DNA from: Pseudomonadota bacterium
GTDB taxonomy: Bacteria; Pseudomonadota; Gammaproteobacteria; Burkholderiales; Usitatibacteraceae
Length of the DNA: 39,528 nt
Assembly (NCBI GenBank): GCA_029781595.1
Contig: JAKOWJ010000059.1
Coordinates: 1 to 39,528, forward strand
Reading direction: 5' to 3'
Part shown: piece by piece, positions 10,892 to 18,457 of the stretch
Layout of the letters: every line of letters starts with the position of its first letter
Numbering within the stretch: position 1 is the stretch's first letter
Notes under the pieces: generated by a model
Told to the model about the DNA's origin: nothing
Databases searched by the model: none
What the model saw: the letters and a program-made list of their open reading frames with translations, nothing else
Made by a program: the position numbers and the translations under genes

Positions 10892-11589
10892 GCCCCGGCC
10901 AGCCGCTTCGCGCGGTGCTGTTCGACCTGGACGGCACGCTGGCCGACACGGCGCCCGACATGGCGCGCACGGTCAACGCGATGCGCGAGGCCCGCCGCCT
11001 GCCGCCGGTCCCCCTCGATGCGGTGCGCCCCTTCGTGTCGCGCGGCGCCCGCGGCATGATCGGCGCGGCCTTCGGGCTCGGGCCGGAGGACGCCGCGTTC
11101 GCCGCCATGCGCGAGGAGTTCCTCGCGATCTATTCCGACAACCTGTGCATCGAGACGCGCCTGTTCCCGGAGATGGAGGCGCTGCTCGACGGACTGGAGG
11201 CCGGCGGCCTCGCGTGGGGCGTGGTGACCAACAAGTTCGAGCGGCTCGCGCAGGCCGTCATCGAGGGTCTCGGGCTCGCCTCGCGCGCGGCCGTCCTGGT
11301 GGGGGGAGACACCTGCGAGCGCGCCAAGCCCTTTCCCGACCCGCTGCTGCACGCCGCGCGGGCCCTCGCCCTCGCGCCGGCGCAGATCCTCTACGTGGGC
11401 GACGACGAGCGCGACGTGCAGGCGGCGCGCGCGGCCGGCATGCCCGTCCTGGCCGCGGCCTACGGCTACCTGGGCGACGGCCCCGGTCCCGCCCACTGGG
11501 GCGCGGACGCCATCGTCGATTCCCCCGCGGCCATCGCGCCGTGGCTCGGCCTTGAAACGCCCGCCCGTCGCCCCGACCTGGGTTCGTGA
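10888..11589 (+). CDS. gph: Phosphoglycolate phosphatase, HAD family
   Basis: HAD-superfamily hydrolase of 233 residues. All four HAD motifs are visible: motif I LFDLDGTLADTAPDM (nucleophile Asp and acid/base Asp), motif II VVTNK, motif III Lys in CERAKPFPDPLL, and motif IV YVGDDERDVQAARAAGM. The small cap lies between motifs I and II. In this group gph follows ubiG and clears 2-phosphoglycolate formed by DNA repair or oxygenation. The start is fixed by the ATGA overlap with ubiG. An inverted repeat (CGGCCGCC/GGCGGCCG, 11591-11608) follows the stop without a T-run. Confidence 0.93.
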   Translation: MSPGQPLRAVLFDLDGTLADTAPDMARTVNAMREARRLPPVPLDAVRPFVSRGARGMIGAAFGLGPEDAAFAAMREEFLAIYSDNLCIETRLFPEMEALLDGLEAGGLAWGVVTNKFERLAQAVIEGLGLASRAAVLVGGDTCERAKPFPDPLLHAARALALAPAQILYVGDDERDVQAARAAGMPVLAAAYGYLGDGPGPAHWGADAIVDSPAAIAPWLGLETPARRPDLGS

Positions 11590-11614
11590 CCGGCCGCCAC
11601 GGCGGCCGAGCAGG

Positions 11615-11620
11615 TAGAAT
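11615..11620 (+). promoter_or_regulatory. Candidate ssrA promoter -10
   Basis: TAGAAT lies 26 bases before the mature tmRNA 5' end, consistent with a short 5' leader removed by RNase P. The -35 region coincides with the gph-end inverted repeat and is weak. Confidence 0.45.
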
Positions 11621-11645
11621 CCCGACTGCAACACCCCGGTTTCCC

Positions 11646-12010
11646 GGGGGCGACCTGGTTTCGACAGGTGCAGTGAAGCAGGCAGGGCATGCCGAGCGCC
11701 AACGCCTCGTAAAACCGCTGGACTCGCAAATTTAACTGCGAACGACGAAACGTACGCCCTGGCCGCTTAATCCCGGCCAGCTCCGCACCCGCCTTTCCAT
11801 GGGCGGGGCCAGTTCACCGGCAGCGGAGTCATATCCATGGAATCGGAATTCATCGCGCCGCTTGGTGAAGACCTAAATCATAGGTGGCTCGTGGGGAAGG
11901 CCGGGAGCCGGTTCCTGGTCCACCCGCTAAAGCAGAACAACCGGCTACGCATGTAGAACTGTTTGTGGAAAGGCATCTGGACGCGGGTTCGATTCCCGCC
12001 GCCTCCACCA
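11646..12010 (+). ncRNA. ssrA: Transfer-messenger RNA (tmRNA)
   Basis: One-piece tmRNA of about 365 bases that rescues stalled ribosomes and tags nascent proteins for proteolysis. The 5' end GGGGGCG pairs with CGCCTCC at the 3' end (one G-U pair) to form the acceptor stem, followed by encoded ACCA-type termination (CCA at 12008-12010). The T-arm is GCGGG TTCGATT CCCGC. The tag frame starts with GCG at 11738 and ends with TAA at 11768-11770, encoding ANDETYALAA. It is uninterrupted, not the permuted two-piece form. It lies between gph and a channel gene on the same strand and has its own terminator. Confidence 0.98.
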
Positions 12011-12016
12011 TCCCCT

Positions 12017-12041
12017 CCCCCGCCGGCGACGGCGGGGGTTT
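12017..12041 (+). terminator. Terminator after ssrA
   Basis: Perfect 9-bp stem CCCCCGCCG / CGGCGGGGG with loop GCGA, followed by TTTCGC. It starts 6 bases after the tmRNA CCA end. Confidence 0.8.
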
Positions 12042-12056
12042 CGCTTCCGCCCTTCG

Positions 12057-13055
12057 ATGAACGGCCACCCCACGCCCCTGAAGTTCCTCGGCCCATCCTG
12101 GTTCGCCGTGGTGATGGGGCTCGTCGGGCTCGCGCTCGCGTGGCACCGCGCGACGCCCGTCATGGGAGAGCTCGCCGGCGGCGCGGCCCTGGTGGCGGCC
12201 GGGGCGGCCGCCGCCGTGTTCCTCGCGCTCGTCGCCGGATTGGCCGTCCGCGCAGCCCGCTACCCCGAAGCTTTCCGGGAGGACTTCGCGCACCCGGTGC
12301 GCCACCCTTTCGTGGCCGCCGCGCCCATCTCGTTCATCCTGCTCGCGACGGCTGCCGTGGCGCTCGCGGGACCCACGCCGGCCTCCCGCCTGGCGTGGTG
12401 GGTCGGCAGCCTCTCGCAGTTCGCCGTCACCGTGTGGGTGCTCGCGCGCTGGTGGCGCGGCAACCGCCCCGGCGGGATAGCCTGGGCGAGCGTCACGCCG
12501 GCACTCATCCTGCCGGTCGTCGGCAACGTCCTCGCTCCCCTCGCCGGCGTGCCGCTCGGGTTCGAGCGCTGGTCGGCCGCGCAGTTCGCGGTGGGGCTCT
12601 TCTTCTGGCCCGTGGTGCAGACGCTCATCATCGCCCGCCTCGCGGTGCACGGCACCTGGCCGGAGAGGCTGCTGCCCTCGGCCTTCATCTTCGTCGCGCC
12701 GCCTTCCGTGATCGGGCTGGGTCTCGCCCAGTTCGGCGCGCCGCTTCCGCTGCTCTGGGGAGCGTGGGGCGTGGCGCTCTTCAGCCTCCTGCTCGCGGCC
12801 GTGGAACTGCGGCGGATCGCCGCGCTGCCGTTCGCCATCCCGCACTGGGCGATGTCGTTCCCCCTCGCGGCATTCAGCGCCCTCACGCTGCGCGTGGCGG
12901 AGCCCGGCGGCGCATTGGCGACGGCGAGCATCATCGCGCTCTCCGCGACGTCGTTGCTCGTCGTGGCGCTCGCGCTCGCCACGGTGCGCGGTCTTCGCGC
13001 CGGCACGCTCCTCGTCCCGGAGCCCGTGGCGGCCATCCAGCCCGCGAACTCCTGA
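12057..13055 (+). CDS. TehA/SLAC1-type (TDT family) membrane channel or transporter
   Basis: Integral membrane protein of 332 residues with about ten hydrophobic segments, beginning FLGPSWFAVVMGLVGLALAW. The arrangement and motifs (HPVRHPFVAAAPISFILLA, LILPVVGNVLAPLAG, and an internal FFWPVVQTLIIARL segment) match the TDT/TehA family, which includes bacterial TehA and the plant anion channel SLAC1. Family members pass anions or dicarboxylates, or are linked to tellurite resistance; the true substrate here is unknown. No TehB methyltransferase gene is adjacent. The ATG lies only 16 bases after the tmRNA terminator and no clear ribosome-binding site is seen, so the exact start is moderately sure. 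Confidence 0.82.
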   Translation: MNGHPTPLKFLGPSWFAVVMGLVGLALAWHRATPVMGELAGGAALVAAGAAAAVFLALVAGLAVRAARYPEAFREDFAHPVRHPFVAAAPISFILLATAAVALAGPTPASRLAWWVGSLSQFAVTVWVLARWWRGNRPGGIAWASVTPALILPVVGNVLAPLAGVPLGFERWSAAQFAVGLFFWPVVQTLIIARLAVHGTWPERLLPSAFIFVAPPSVIGLGLAQFGAPLPLLWGAWGVALFSLLLAAVELRRIAALPFAIPHWAMSFPLAAFSALTLRVAEPGGALATASIIALSATSLLVVALALATVRGLRAGTLLVPEPVAAIQPANS

Positions 13056-13101
13056 TCGTTCGGGGGGTGGGACCTTCGTCCCATGCCGCGCGGGACTCCC
13101 G

Positions 13102-13115
13102 TTGACTCCGGTCAA
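13102..13115 (+). promoter_or_regulatory. FNR/Anr-like box upstream of the rhodanese gene
   Basis: TTGACTCCGGTCAA is a symmetrical TTGAC-N4-GTCAA site, extended by one more paired base on each side. FNR-family regulators bind TTGAT-N4-ATCAA-like sites. A TAAGCT element begins 21 bases downstream (13137-13142), the spacing expected for a site centred near -41 of a start at about 13149. The rhodanese ATG is 116 bases beyond the box. Confidence 0.5.
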
Positions 13116-13231
13116 CGGCGGCGAGGCGACGGTCGATAAGCTTTTCCTCATACATCCGCGAGCCCGCGCCGCACCCGTGGCGCCCCGCGGGCCGTCGGAT
13201 CCGGTCCCCTCACGTACTTGGAGTCGACACC

Positions 13232-13723
13232 ATGAACGCTCGCAGAACCCTTCTCGCCACCCTACTCGTCTGCACCGGTCTCGCGCTGCCCGGCTTCGCG
13301 CTCGCGCAGAAGGCACCCGCCGCCCCGAACTACCCGCCGATCGTCGGCAAGCACGTCGCGGACACGAAGAAGCAGATCAAGACGATCAAGATGGACGAGT
13401 TCTACGCCCAGCTGCAGAAGAAGGAGCTCGGCACCCTCATCGACGTGCGCGAGGCCGACGAGTACGCCGACGGCTTCATTCCCGGCGCCGTGAACATCCC
13501 GCGCGGGCTGCTCGAATTCAAGATCTGGAAGCAGCTCGGGTTCCCGAATGCCGTCGACATGAACCAGCGCATCACGCTGTACTGCATGACGGGCGGACGC
13601 TGCGCGCTGTCGGCCAAGGCGCTGCAGGACCTCGGATTCACCAACGTGGTGGGCGGCGACCTGAAGATCGAGGAGTGGACGAAGGCGGGCTACCCGCTCG
13701 TGAAGCCCTCGGCCAAGGGCTGA
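13232..13723 (+). CDS. Exported single-domain rhodanese-like protein
   Basis: Periplasmic rhodanese-fold protein of 163 residues. A Sec signal peptide covers about 1-26 (two Arg, a hydrophobic core, then GFALAQ). The rhodanese domain runs from about 55 to 160 (MDEFYAQLQKK, LIDVREADEYADGFIPGAVNIPRG). The active-site loop is YCMTGGRCALSAKAL, with the catalytic Cys first. Such proteins transfer sulfane sulfur from thiosulfate or persulfides, or act as sulfur carriers. The Cys-Met-Thr-Gly-Gly-Arg loop fits the CxxGxR class. GGAG lies eight bases before the ATG. A 176-base upstream spacer carries a palindromic FNR-like box, so expression may rise under low oxygen. The physiological sulfur donor is unknown. 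Confidence 0.88.
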   Translation: MNARRTLLATLLVCTGLALPGFALAQKAPAAPNYPPIVGKHVADTKKQIKTIKMDEFYAQLQKKELGTLIDVREADEYADGFIPGAVNIPRGLLEFKIWKQLGFPNAVDMNQRITLYCMTGGRCALSAKALQDLGFTNVVGGDLKIEEWTKAGYPLVKPSAKG

Positions 13724-13747
13724 CGGGTCCGGAGGAAGGCACCGGGC

Positions 13748-13775
13748 GTCGCGGGGACGGCCCCGTCTCCGCGAC
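13748..13775. terminator. Shared hairpin between convergent rhodanese and feoB genes
   Basis: GTCGCGGGGACGG pairs with CCGTCTCCGCGAC (13 bp, one G-T mismatch or wobble) around a 2-base centre. It fills the 54-base gap between two converging stop codons. There is no strong T-run on either side, so it may block or stabilise transcripts rather than act as a classical terminator. Confidence 0.5.
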
Positions 13776-13777
13776 CG

Positions 13778-15565
13778 CTAGAAGCCCAGGGCCCGCATGC
13801 CCTGGTAGAACGCGAAGCTTGCCGCCCAGGCGAGCGCGAGGGGCCAGGCCACCGCCAGCGCCGTGAAGGACAGGCTCCGCGATTCGCTGCGCAGCGTGGC
13901 CACCGTCGACAGGCACGGCGTGTAGATGAGCGTGAAGAGCATGAAGCTCGTGGCCGCCACCCAGTCCATGGAGTGGGCCAGCGAGGCGGCCAGCGCGTTG
14001 CCCTCCGCCCCGTAGATCACCGCGAAGGCCCCGATGACGATCTCCTTGGCCACGAAGCCGAAGATCAGCGCGACCGCGAGCTTGTCGTCGATCCCCAGGG
14101 GCCCCAGCACCGGCTGCAGCGCGTGGCCGATCCAGCCGGCCCAGGTGTCCGGCCCGGCCGGCGCGGCGCCCGCCGGCAGGTGCGTGAGGAGCCACACGGC
14201 GATCACGCCCACGAAGATGAACGTGGTGGCGCGGCGCAGGAAGTGCTTCACCTCCAGCCAGCCGCGCATCCAGACCTGGCGCAGCGTCGGCAGGCGGTAG
14301 GGGGGCAGCTCGATCACGAAGGGCTCGCGGCTCGCGAACCGGCGCCGGAAGACGAGCGCCGTCACGATGACGGAGGCGAAGCTCGCGAGGTACAGCCCGA
14401 AGAGGACCCACGGCGCCCGCGCCGGCGAGAACATCGCGGCCGCGAGGAACACGAACACCTGCAGCCGCGCCGAGCACAGCGACAGGGGAATCGTGAGCAT
14501 CGACAGCAGGCGCATCGCCCGGTCGCGCATCACCCGCGTGCCCATGAGCGCCGGCACGTTGCAGCCGAAGCCCATGATCAGCATCACGAAGGACCGCCCG
14601 TCCAGCCCCAGGCGGGCCATGAGCGAATCCGTCAGGAACGCGGCGCGCGAGAGGTAGCCGCTGTCCTCCACGGCCGCGAGGAAGAAGAAGAACACCACGA
14701 TCACCGGGACGAAGGCGCCCACCGTGGACAGGCCGGCCCACACGCCGTCCAGGAGGAAGCCGCGCAGCACCTCGGGCGCCGGGGCGAGCAGCGGCTCCAG
14801 CGCGGCGCTGCGGACCGCGTCGAAGATCTCCCGCAGGCCGTCCTGCAGCGGGGTGCTCAGCAGGAACACGGCCTGGAAGACGGCGAGCATCGCCAGGAAG
14901 AAGAGCGGCAGGCCGAGCCAGGGGTGCAGCACGACGCGGTCGATGCGGTCCGACGCCTGTTCCGAGAGCCGCTCGGGAATCACGACGGCGGATTTCACCA
15001 GGGACTCGATCTCCTCCTCCCGGCGGTGGTCCTCGGCGAGCGCCTCGCGGATCGACGCCTCGCGCGGCGCCGGCGCATCGTCCAGCACTTTCGCCAGCCG
15101 GGCCATCGCTTCCGGCACGCCGGTGCCGAAGCGCGCCGAGACCGCCGCGACCGGCAGGCCGAGCCCGGCCGAGAGGCGGCCGGCATCGATCTCCACGCCG
15201 AAGCGCCTCGCCTCGTCGGACATGTTGAGGAAGACCATCGCCGGGATGCCGAGCGCGCGGACCTGGAGGGCGAGGGCGAGCTGGCGGTCGATCTGGGAGG
15301 CGTTGAGGACGACCGCCACCGCGTCCACCCGCGTGGACTCGACGAAGTGGCGCACCACCATCTCGTCGTCGGAGAAGCCGTGCAGGTCGTAGAGTCCCGG
15401 CAGGTCGACGAGCTCGGCGAGGTGCGGGCCCACGGGCAGCCTCGCGCTTGCGAGGTCCACGGTGACGCCCGGCCAGTTGCCGACCCGCGCATGCGCCCCG
15501 GTGAGGCGGTTGAAGAGAGTCGACTTGCCCGTGTTGGGCATGCCGACCAGCGCGATGCGCTTCAT
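13778..15565 (-). CDS. feoB: Ferrous iron transporter FeoB (short form)
   Basis: GTP-dependent Fe(II) uptake protein of the inner membrane, 595 residues. The N-terminal G domain has GMPNTGKSTLFN (G1), NWPGVTVD (G2 region), DLPGLYDL (G3) and LNMSDEA (G4), followed by a helical GDI-like spacer. The membrane part (from about residue 215) has Gate motifs GCNVPALMGTR and YTPCLSTVATLRSES. E. coli FeoB has about 770 residues; this is one of the shorter forms, lacking the extended C-terminus. It starts 19 bases after feoA. No feoC is visible. Confidence 0.95.
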   Translation of the reverse strand: MKRIALVGMPNTGKSTLFNRLTGAHARVGNWPGVTVDLASARLPVGPHLAELVDLPGLYDLHGFSDDEMVVRHFVESTRVDAVAVVLNASQIDRQLALALQVRALGIPAMVFLNMSDEARRFGVEIDAGRLSAGLGLPVAAVSARFGTGVPEAMARLAKVLDDAPAPREASIREALAEDHRREEEIESLVKSAVVIPERLSEQASDRIDRVVLHPWLGLPLFFLAMLAVFQAVFLLSTPLQDGLREIFDAVRSAALEPLLAPAPEVLRGFLLDGVWAGLSTVGAFVPVIVVFFFFLAAVEDSGYLSRAAFLTDSLMARLGLDGRSFVMLIMGFGCNVPALMGTRVMRDRAMRLLSMLTIPLSLCSARLQVFVFLAAAMFSPARAPWVLFGLYLASFASVIVTALVFRRRFASREPFVIELPPYRLPTLRQVWMRGWLEVKHFLRRATTFIFVGVIAVWLLTHLPAGAAPAGPDTWAGWIGHALQPVLGPLGIDDKLAVALIFGFVAKEIVIGAFAVIYGAEGNALAASLAHSMDWVAATSFMLFTLIYTPCLSTVATLRSESRSLSFTALAVAWPLALAWAASFAFYQGMRALGF

Positions 15566-15584
15566 GGAGGGGCGGGGATCGCCC

Positions 15585-15836
15585 TCAGGCGGCCGACGGC
15601 GCGACGGGTCGGATCGTGATGCCCCCGGCGTCGGCCGGCCGCAGCGCCACGTCGGTCATGCCGAGGCGCACGTGCAGGGGCCCGCGAAGGCTCGCTTGGC
15701 GCACCAGCAGCACCGCGCGTCCGGCGCGGAATCCCAGGGCGGCCAGCCGCAACCGCAACCCCTCCGGTCCTTCGATGGCGGAAATGACGCCGCTCTGGCC
15801 AGGGGCCAGGCGGGACAGGGGCTTGCGATCGGGCAT
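15585..15836 (-). CDS. feoA: Ferrous iron transport accessory protein FeoA
   Basis: Small cytoplasmic SH3-like protein of 83 residues that partners FeoB. The body LSRLAPGQSGVISAIEG...RLRLAALGFRAG...PLHVRLGMTDVALRPADAGGI is typical of FeoA domains. It is the first gene of a two-gene operon. The predicted start of transcription near 15866 gives a leader of about 30 bases with no obvious Shine-Dalgarno sequence. Confidence 0.92.
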   Translation of the reverse strand: MPDRKPLSRLAPGQSGVISAIEGPEGLRLRLAALGFRAGRAVLLVRQASLRGPLHVRLGMTDVALRPADAGGITIRPVAPSAA

Positions 15837-15868
15837 GGGCGTCGGACTTGAGATCTATTCGTATTTGC

Positions 15869-15914
15869 ATCATAGCATAGCCGCCCGCCGGCGCCACACC
15901 TTGAGATCGCTCAA
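15869..15914 (-). promoter_or_regulatory. FNR-like box and feoAB promoter region
   Basis: TTGAGATCGCTCAA at 15901-15914 is a TTGAG-N4-CTCAA palindrome. Reading on the minus strand, a TATGCT (15879-15874) follows after 21 bases, and an overlapping TATGAT (15874-15869) after 26. With the first, the box is centred about 40-41 bases upstream of the start, the class II activator position. E. coli feoABC is known to be FNR-activated. The 15855-15880 stretch is clearly AT-rich; I could not make a convincing Fur box from it. Confidence 0.5.
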
Positions 15915-15934
15915 CTTTTCCCGGGCCGGCCCAC

Positions 15935-15959
15935 GAAAAAGGCGGCCCGAAGGCCGCCT
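15935..15959 (-). terminator. Terminator after the dicarboxylate transporter gene
   Basis: On the minus strand, AGGCGGCC-TTCG-GGCCGCCT followed by a run of T. This is a perfect 8-bp stem with a stable UUCG loop, starting 30 bases after the transporter stop. Confidence 0.9.
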
Positions 15960-15989
15960 GGATGTCCCTGAAATTACTGGGGACTTGTG

Positions 15990-17501
15990 TCAGCGGATGA
16001 TCGCCATCCACGGCACGCCAAGGACGAGGAACGCCGCGATGAACAGCACGCCGAAGATCGCCCCCATGAGCCAGTAGTCCTTCGTGGGCAGGTACCCGGA
16101 GCCGTAGTACACGGGGCTGGGGCCCGTGGCATACGGGGTGAGCATCCCCATGATCCCGAGCGTGAGGCACAGGAGCTGCGCGAACTGCGCCATGTCCATG
16201 CCGGGGATCGTCGTGCCCACCGCCAGCATCACCGGCAGCAGCGCGGTGACGTGGGCCGTGATGCTCGCGAAGAGGTAGTGGGTGAAGTAGAACACCAGCA
16301 CGAGCGCGATCATCGCCATGAAGGGCGAGTAGCCGGCCATGCCCGCGGCCACGCCGTCGGCGAACCACTTCACGAAGCCGACCTTGCTCAGGCCCCCGGC
16401 GAGCGCCACTAGGGTGGCGAACCACGCCAGCGTGTTCCACGCCGCCTTGTTGGAGGTCATGTCGTCCCAGGTCACGACGCCGAGCACCAGCATCAGCGAG
16501 ATCACGACGAGGGCGACCGTGGTCGCGTCGATCACCTTGCCGCCGAAGATCCACAGCGCGAGAGCCACGACCACCAGTCCGGCGAGCATGAGCTCGCGCG
16601 AGGTGATGCCGCCCATCCGCGCGAGTTCCTCGGCCGCCCACTTCGGGACCTCCTCGCCGCGCTTGACCTCGGGCGGGTACACCCAGTACGCCACGAGGGG
16701 GATGGCCACGAGCAGGAGCACGCCCACGGGCGCGATGGACAGGAACCACTGCGCCCAGGTGATCTCCACGCCCGCCGTCTTCTTCACCATCTCGAGCGCG
16801 AGCAGGTTGGGCGCCAGGCCCGTGAGGAACATCGAGCTCGTGACGCAGGTGGCGGCGATCGCGACCAGCATGAGGTAGGAGCCGATGCGGCGCGCCGACG
16901 GGTCGTTGGGCTTCGAGTCGTAGAGCCCCGGCAGGTTGCGGATCACGGGGTAGATCGTCCCGCCGCTGCGGGCCGTGTTGGACGGCGTGAACGGCGCGAG
17001 CAGCGTGTCGGCGATGGTGACCGCGTAGCCGAGCGTGAGCGTGCGACGGCCCATGGCCTTCACGAGCACCAGCGCGATGCGCCGGCCCAGCCCCGTCTTC
17101 TCGTAGCCGAGCGCGAACATGAAGGCGCCGAAGATGAGCCACACGGTGGAGTTGGAGAACCCCGACAATGCCCACTTGAGCGCCTCGCCCGTCACCTTGA
17201 ACCCGGGCTTGGCGAGCTCGGCCGGCGAGAAGAGCACGTACGGGGCGAGCACCGCCACCAGCGTCACGCCGATGACGCCGATCGCGCCGCCGGGCAGCGG
17301 CTCGACCATCAGGCCGACGATCACGCCGGCGAAGATCGCGAAGAAGTACCACGCGTGCTGCGGGAGCCCGCCGGGCGCGGGCATGAGCGCCAGGGCGAGC
17401 GTGACGGCGACGGGCAGGAGCCCGCGCCAGGGAAAGCCGTGGTGCGGCGCCTTCTCGGCAAGGACCTTCGAGGGCGCGGCGCCGGGTGCGACGATGGACA
17501 T
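15990..17501 (-). CDS. DASS-family (SLC13) dicarboxylate/anion transporter
   Basis: Inner-membrane permease of 503 residues with about 12 hydrophobic segments. It belongs to the divalent anion:sodium symporter superfamily, in the branch containing 2-oxoglutarate/malate translocators, CitT, TtdT and YbhI. Visible motifs are FGAFMFALGYEKTGLGRRIAL, the helix-hairpin substrate motif PSNTARSGGTIYPVI, and a second repeat with ITAHVTALLPVML and PYATGPSPVYYGSGYL. Members exchange or symport C4-dicarboxylates, citrate, tartrate or 2-oxoglutarate. Its position next to frdCAB suggests fumarate/succinate exchange, which is inference. The ATG at 17501 is preceded by AAAGGAAA; a longer reading frame upstream has no hydrophobic content. 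It has its own terminator and is separated from frdB by another. Confidence 0.85.
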   Translation of the reverse strand: MSIVAPGAAPSKVLAEKAPHHGFPWRGLLPVAVTLALALMPAPGGLPQHAWYFFAIFAGVIVGLMVEPLPGGAIGVIGVTLVAVLAPYVLFSPAELAKPGFKVTGEALKWALSGFSNSTVWLIFGAFMFALGYEKTGLGRRIALVLVKAMGRRTLTLGYAVTIADTLLAPFTPSNTARSGGTIYPVIRNLPGLYDSKPNDPSARRIGSYLMLVAIAATCVTSSMFLTGLAPNLLALEMVKKTAGVEITWAQWFLSIAPVGVLLLVAIPLVAYWVYPPEVKRGEEVPKWAAEELARMGGITSRELMLAGLVVVALALWIFGGKVIDATTVALVVISLMLVLGVVTWDDMTSNKAAWNTLAWFATLVALAGGLSKVGFVKWFADGVAAGMAGYSPFMAMIALVLVFYFTHYLFASITAHVTALLPVMLAVGTTIPGMDMAQFAQLLCLTLGIMGMLTPYATGPSPVYYGSGYLPTKDYWLMGAIFGVLFIAAFLVLGVPWMAIIR

Positions 17502-17554
17502 GATCCGTTTCCTTTCGCGTGAGACCGCGGAGCGGCCGCGGCCTTTCGCGACGG

Positions 17555-17595
17555 ATTCTCCCGCCGGACCCTCGCGCATACTTGACGCGGCGCAA
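17555..17595 (-). promoter_or_regulatory. Candidate transporter promoter with degenerate FNR-like site
   Basis: TTGACGCGGCGCAA (17582-17595) keeps only three of five symmetric positions. Reading on the minus strand, GAGAAT (17560-17555) follows after 21 bases, the same geometry as the better sites upstream of feoA and frdC. The start would be near 17548. Weak on its own. Confidence 0.25.
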
Positions 17596-17642
17596 CTGCG
17601 CGGAGGCGTTCGCGCCTTTCGTGGGGCCAAGGTCCCATCGCG

Positions 17643-17679
17643 CAAAGAAAACGCCGCCCGCGTTTCGCGCGGGCGGCGT
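17643..17679 (-). terminator. Terminator after frdB
   Basis: On the minus strand a perfect 12-bp stem ACGCCGCCCGCG / CGCGGGCGGCGT with loop CGAAA is followed by TTTCTTTG. It starts 28 bases after the frdB stop and separates the reductase operon from the transporter gene. Confidence 0.88.
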
Positions 17680-17706
17680 GGGACCTTCGTCGTACGGCGG
17701 CGCAGC

Positions 17707-18447
17707 CTACTTCATGCCCTGCGAGACCATCTTGCGCCGCAGGAAGGCGATCTGCGTCTGCAGCGGCAGCTGCTTGGGGCAGACGTCGTGGCAGCCCAGC
17801 AGCGACATGCAGCCGAACACGCCGTTGTCGTCGCCGACGAGTTCGTAGAAGTCCTCGTCGCTTCGCGTGTCGCGCGGGTCCAGGCGGAAGCGCGCGATCT
17901 TGTTCAGGCCCACCGCGCCCACGAAGTCCTCGCGCATGCGCGCCGTGCCGCAGCCGGCCACGCAGCAGCCGCACTCGATGCAGCGGTCGAGCTCGAAGAT
18001 CTCCTCGGCGAGGTCGGGGTCCATGCGCTCCTCGATGCGCCGCAGGTCCACCTCGCCCTCCTTGAGGTGCACCCAGGTCTCCAGGCGCTCGCTCATGCCG
18101 CGCATCCACTTGCCGGTGTCGACCGACAGGTCGGCGATCAGCTCGAAGACCGGCAGGGGCGCCAGCGTGATCTCGGCGCCCAGGCTCTTGGTGAGCGTGC
18201 GGCAGGCGAGGCCCGGCCGCCCGTCGATCATCATGGCGCAGCTGCCGCAGATGCCGGCGCGGCACACGAAGTCGAAGGCGAGCGAGCCGTCCTGCTTGTC
18301 GCGGATCTCGTTGAGCGCGATGAAGAGCGTCATCCCGTCGGCCTCCTCGAGCTGGTAGCTCTGCAGGCGCGGGCGGTCGCCCGGGACCTTCGGGTTGTAG
18401 CGCAGGATCTTGAAGATGAGCTTGCGGGGTGCAGTGCCGTCGGCCAT
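17707..18447 (-). CDS. frdB: Fumarate reductase iron-sulfur subunit
   Basis: Electron-transfer subunit of 246 residues that links the FAD subunit to the membrane hemes. The N-terminal plant-ferredoxin-like domain has CRAGICGSC plus a later Cys (GLACRTLTK) for the [2Fe-2S] cluster. The C-terminal domain has DRCIECGCCVAGCGTARM and CMSLLGCHDVCPKQLPLQ for the [4Fe-4S] and [3Fe-4S] clusters. The CMSLLGCHDVCP wording resembles epsilonproteobacterial and other type B enzymes more than E. coli SdhB. The ATG at 18447 lies 10 bases after the frdA stop. The gene order C-A-B also matches Wolinella. Confidence 0.92.
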   Translation of the reverse strand: MADGTAPRKLIFKILRYNPKVPGDRPRLQSYQLEEADGMTLFIALNEIRDKQDGSLAFDFVCRAGICGSCAMMIDGRPGLACRTLTKSLGAEITLAPLPVFELIADLSVDTGKWMRGMSERLETWVHLKEGEVDLRRIEERMDPDLAEEIFELDRCIECGCCVAGCGTARMREDFVGAVGLNKIARFRLDPRDTRSDEDFYELVGDDNGVFGCMSLLGCHDVCPKQLPLQTQIAFLRRKMVSQGMK

Positions 18448-18457
18448 CGTCGGCTCC

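Noticed and set aside
11850-13316. Long minus-strand frame across tmRNA and the TehA-like gene
   Set aside because: It crosses a certain tmRNA and its terminator, and its translation is low-complexity Arg/Gly/Glu. The plus-strand gene has clear membrane helices.
15851-15880. Possible Fur box upstream of feoA
   Set aside because: AT-rich, but the hexamers do not match the GATAAT array well; the FNR-like palindrome and -10 explain the region better.
13067-17691. The 14-base string GTGGGACCTTCGTC occurs at both 13067 and 17678
   Set aside because: A few identical 14-mers are expected by chance in a GC-rich window of this length; no third copy or conserved setting was seen.
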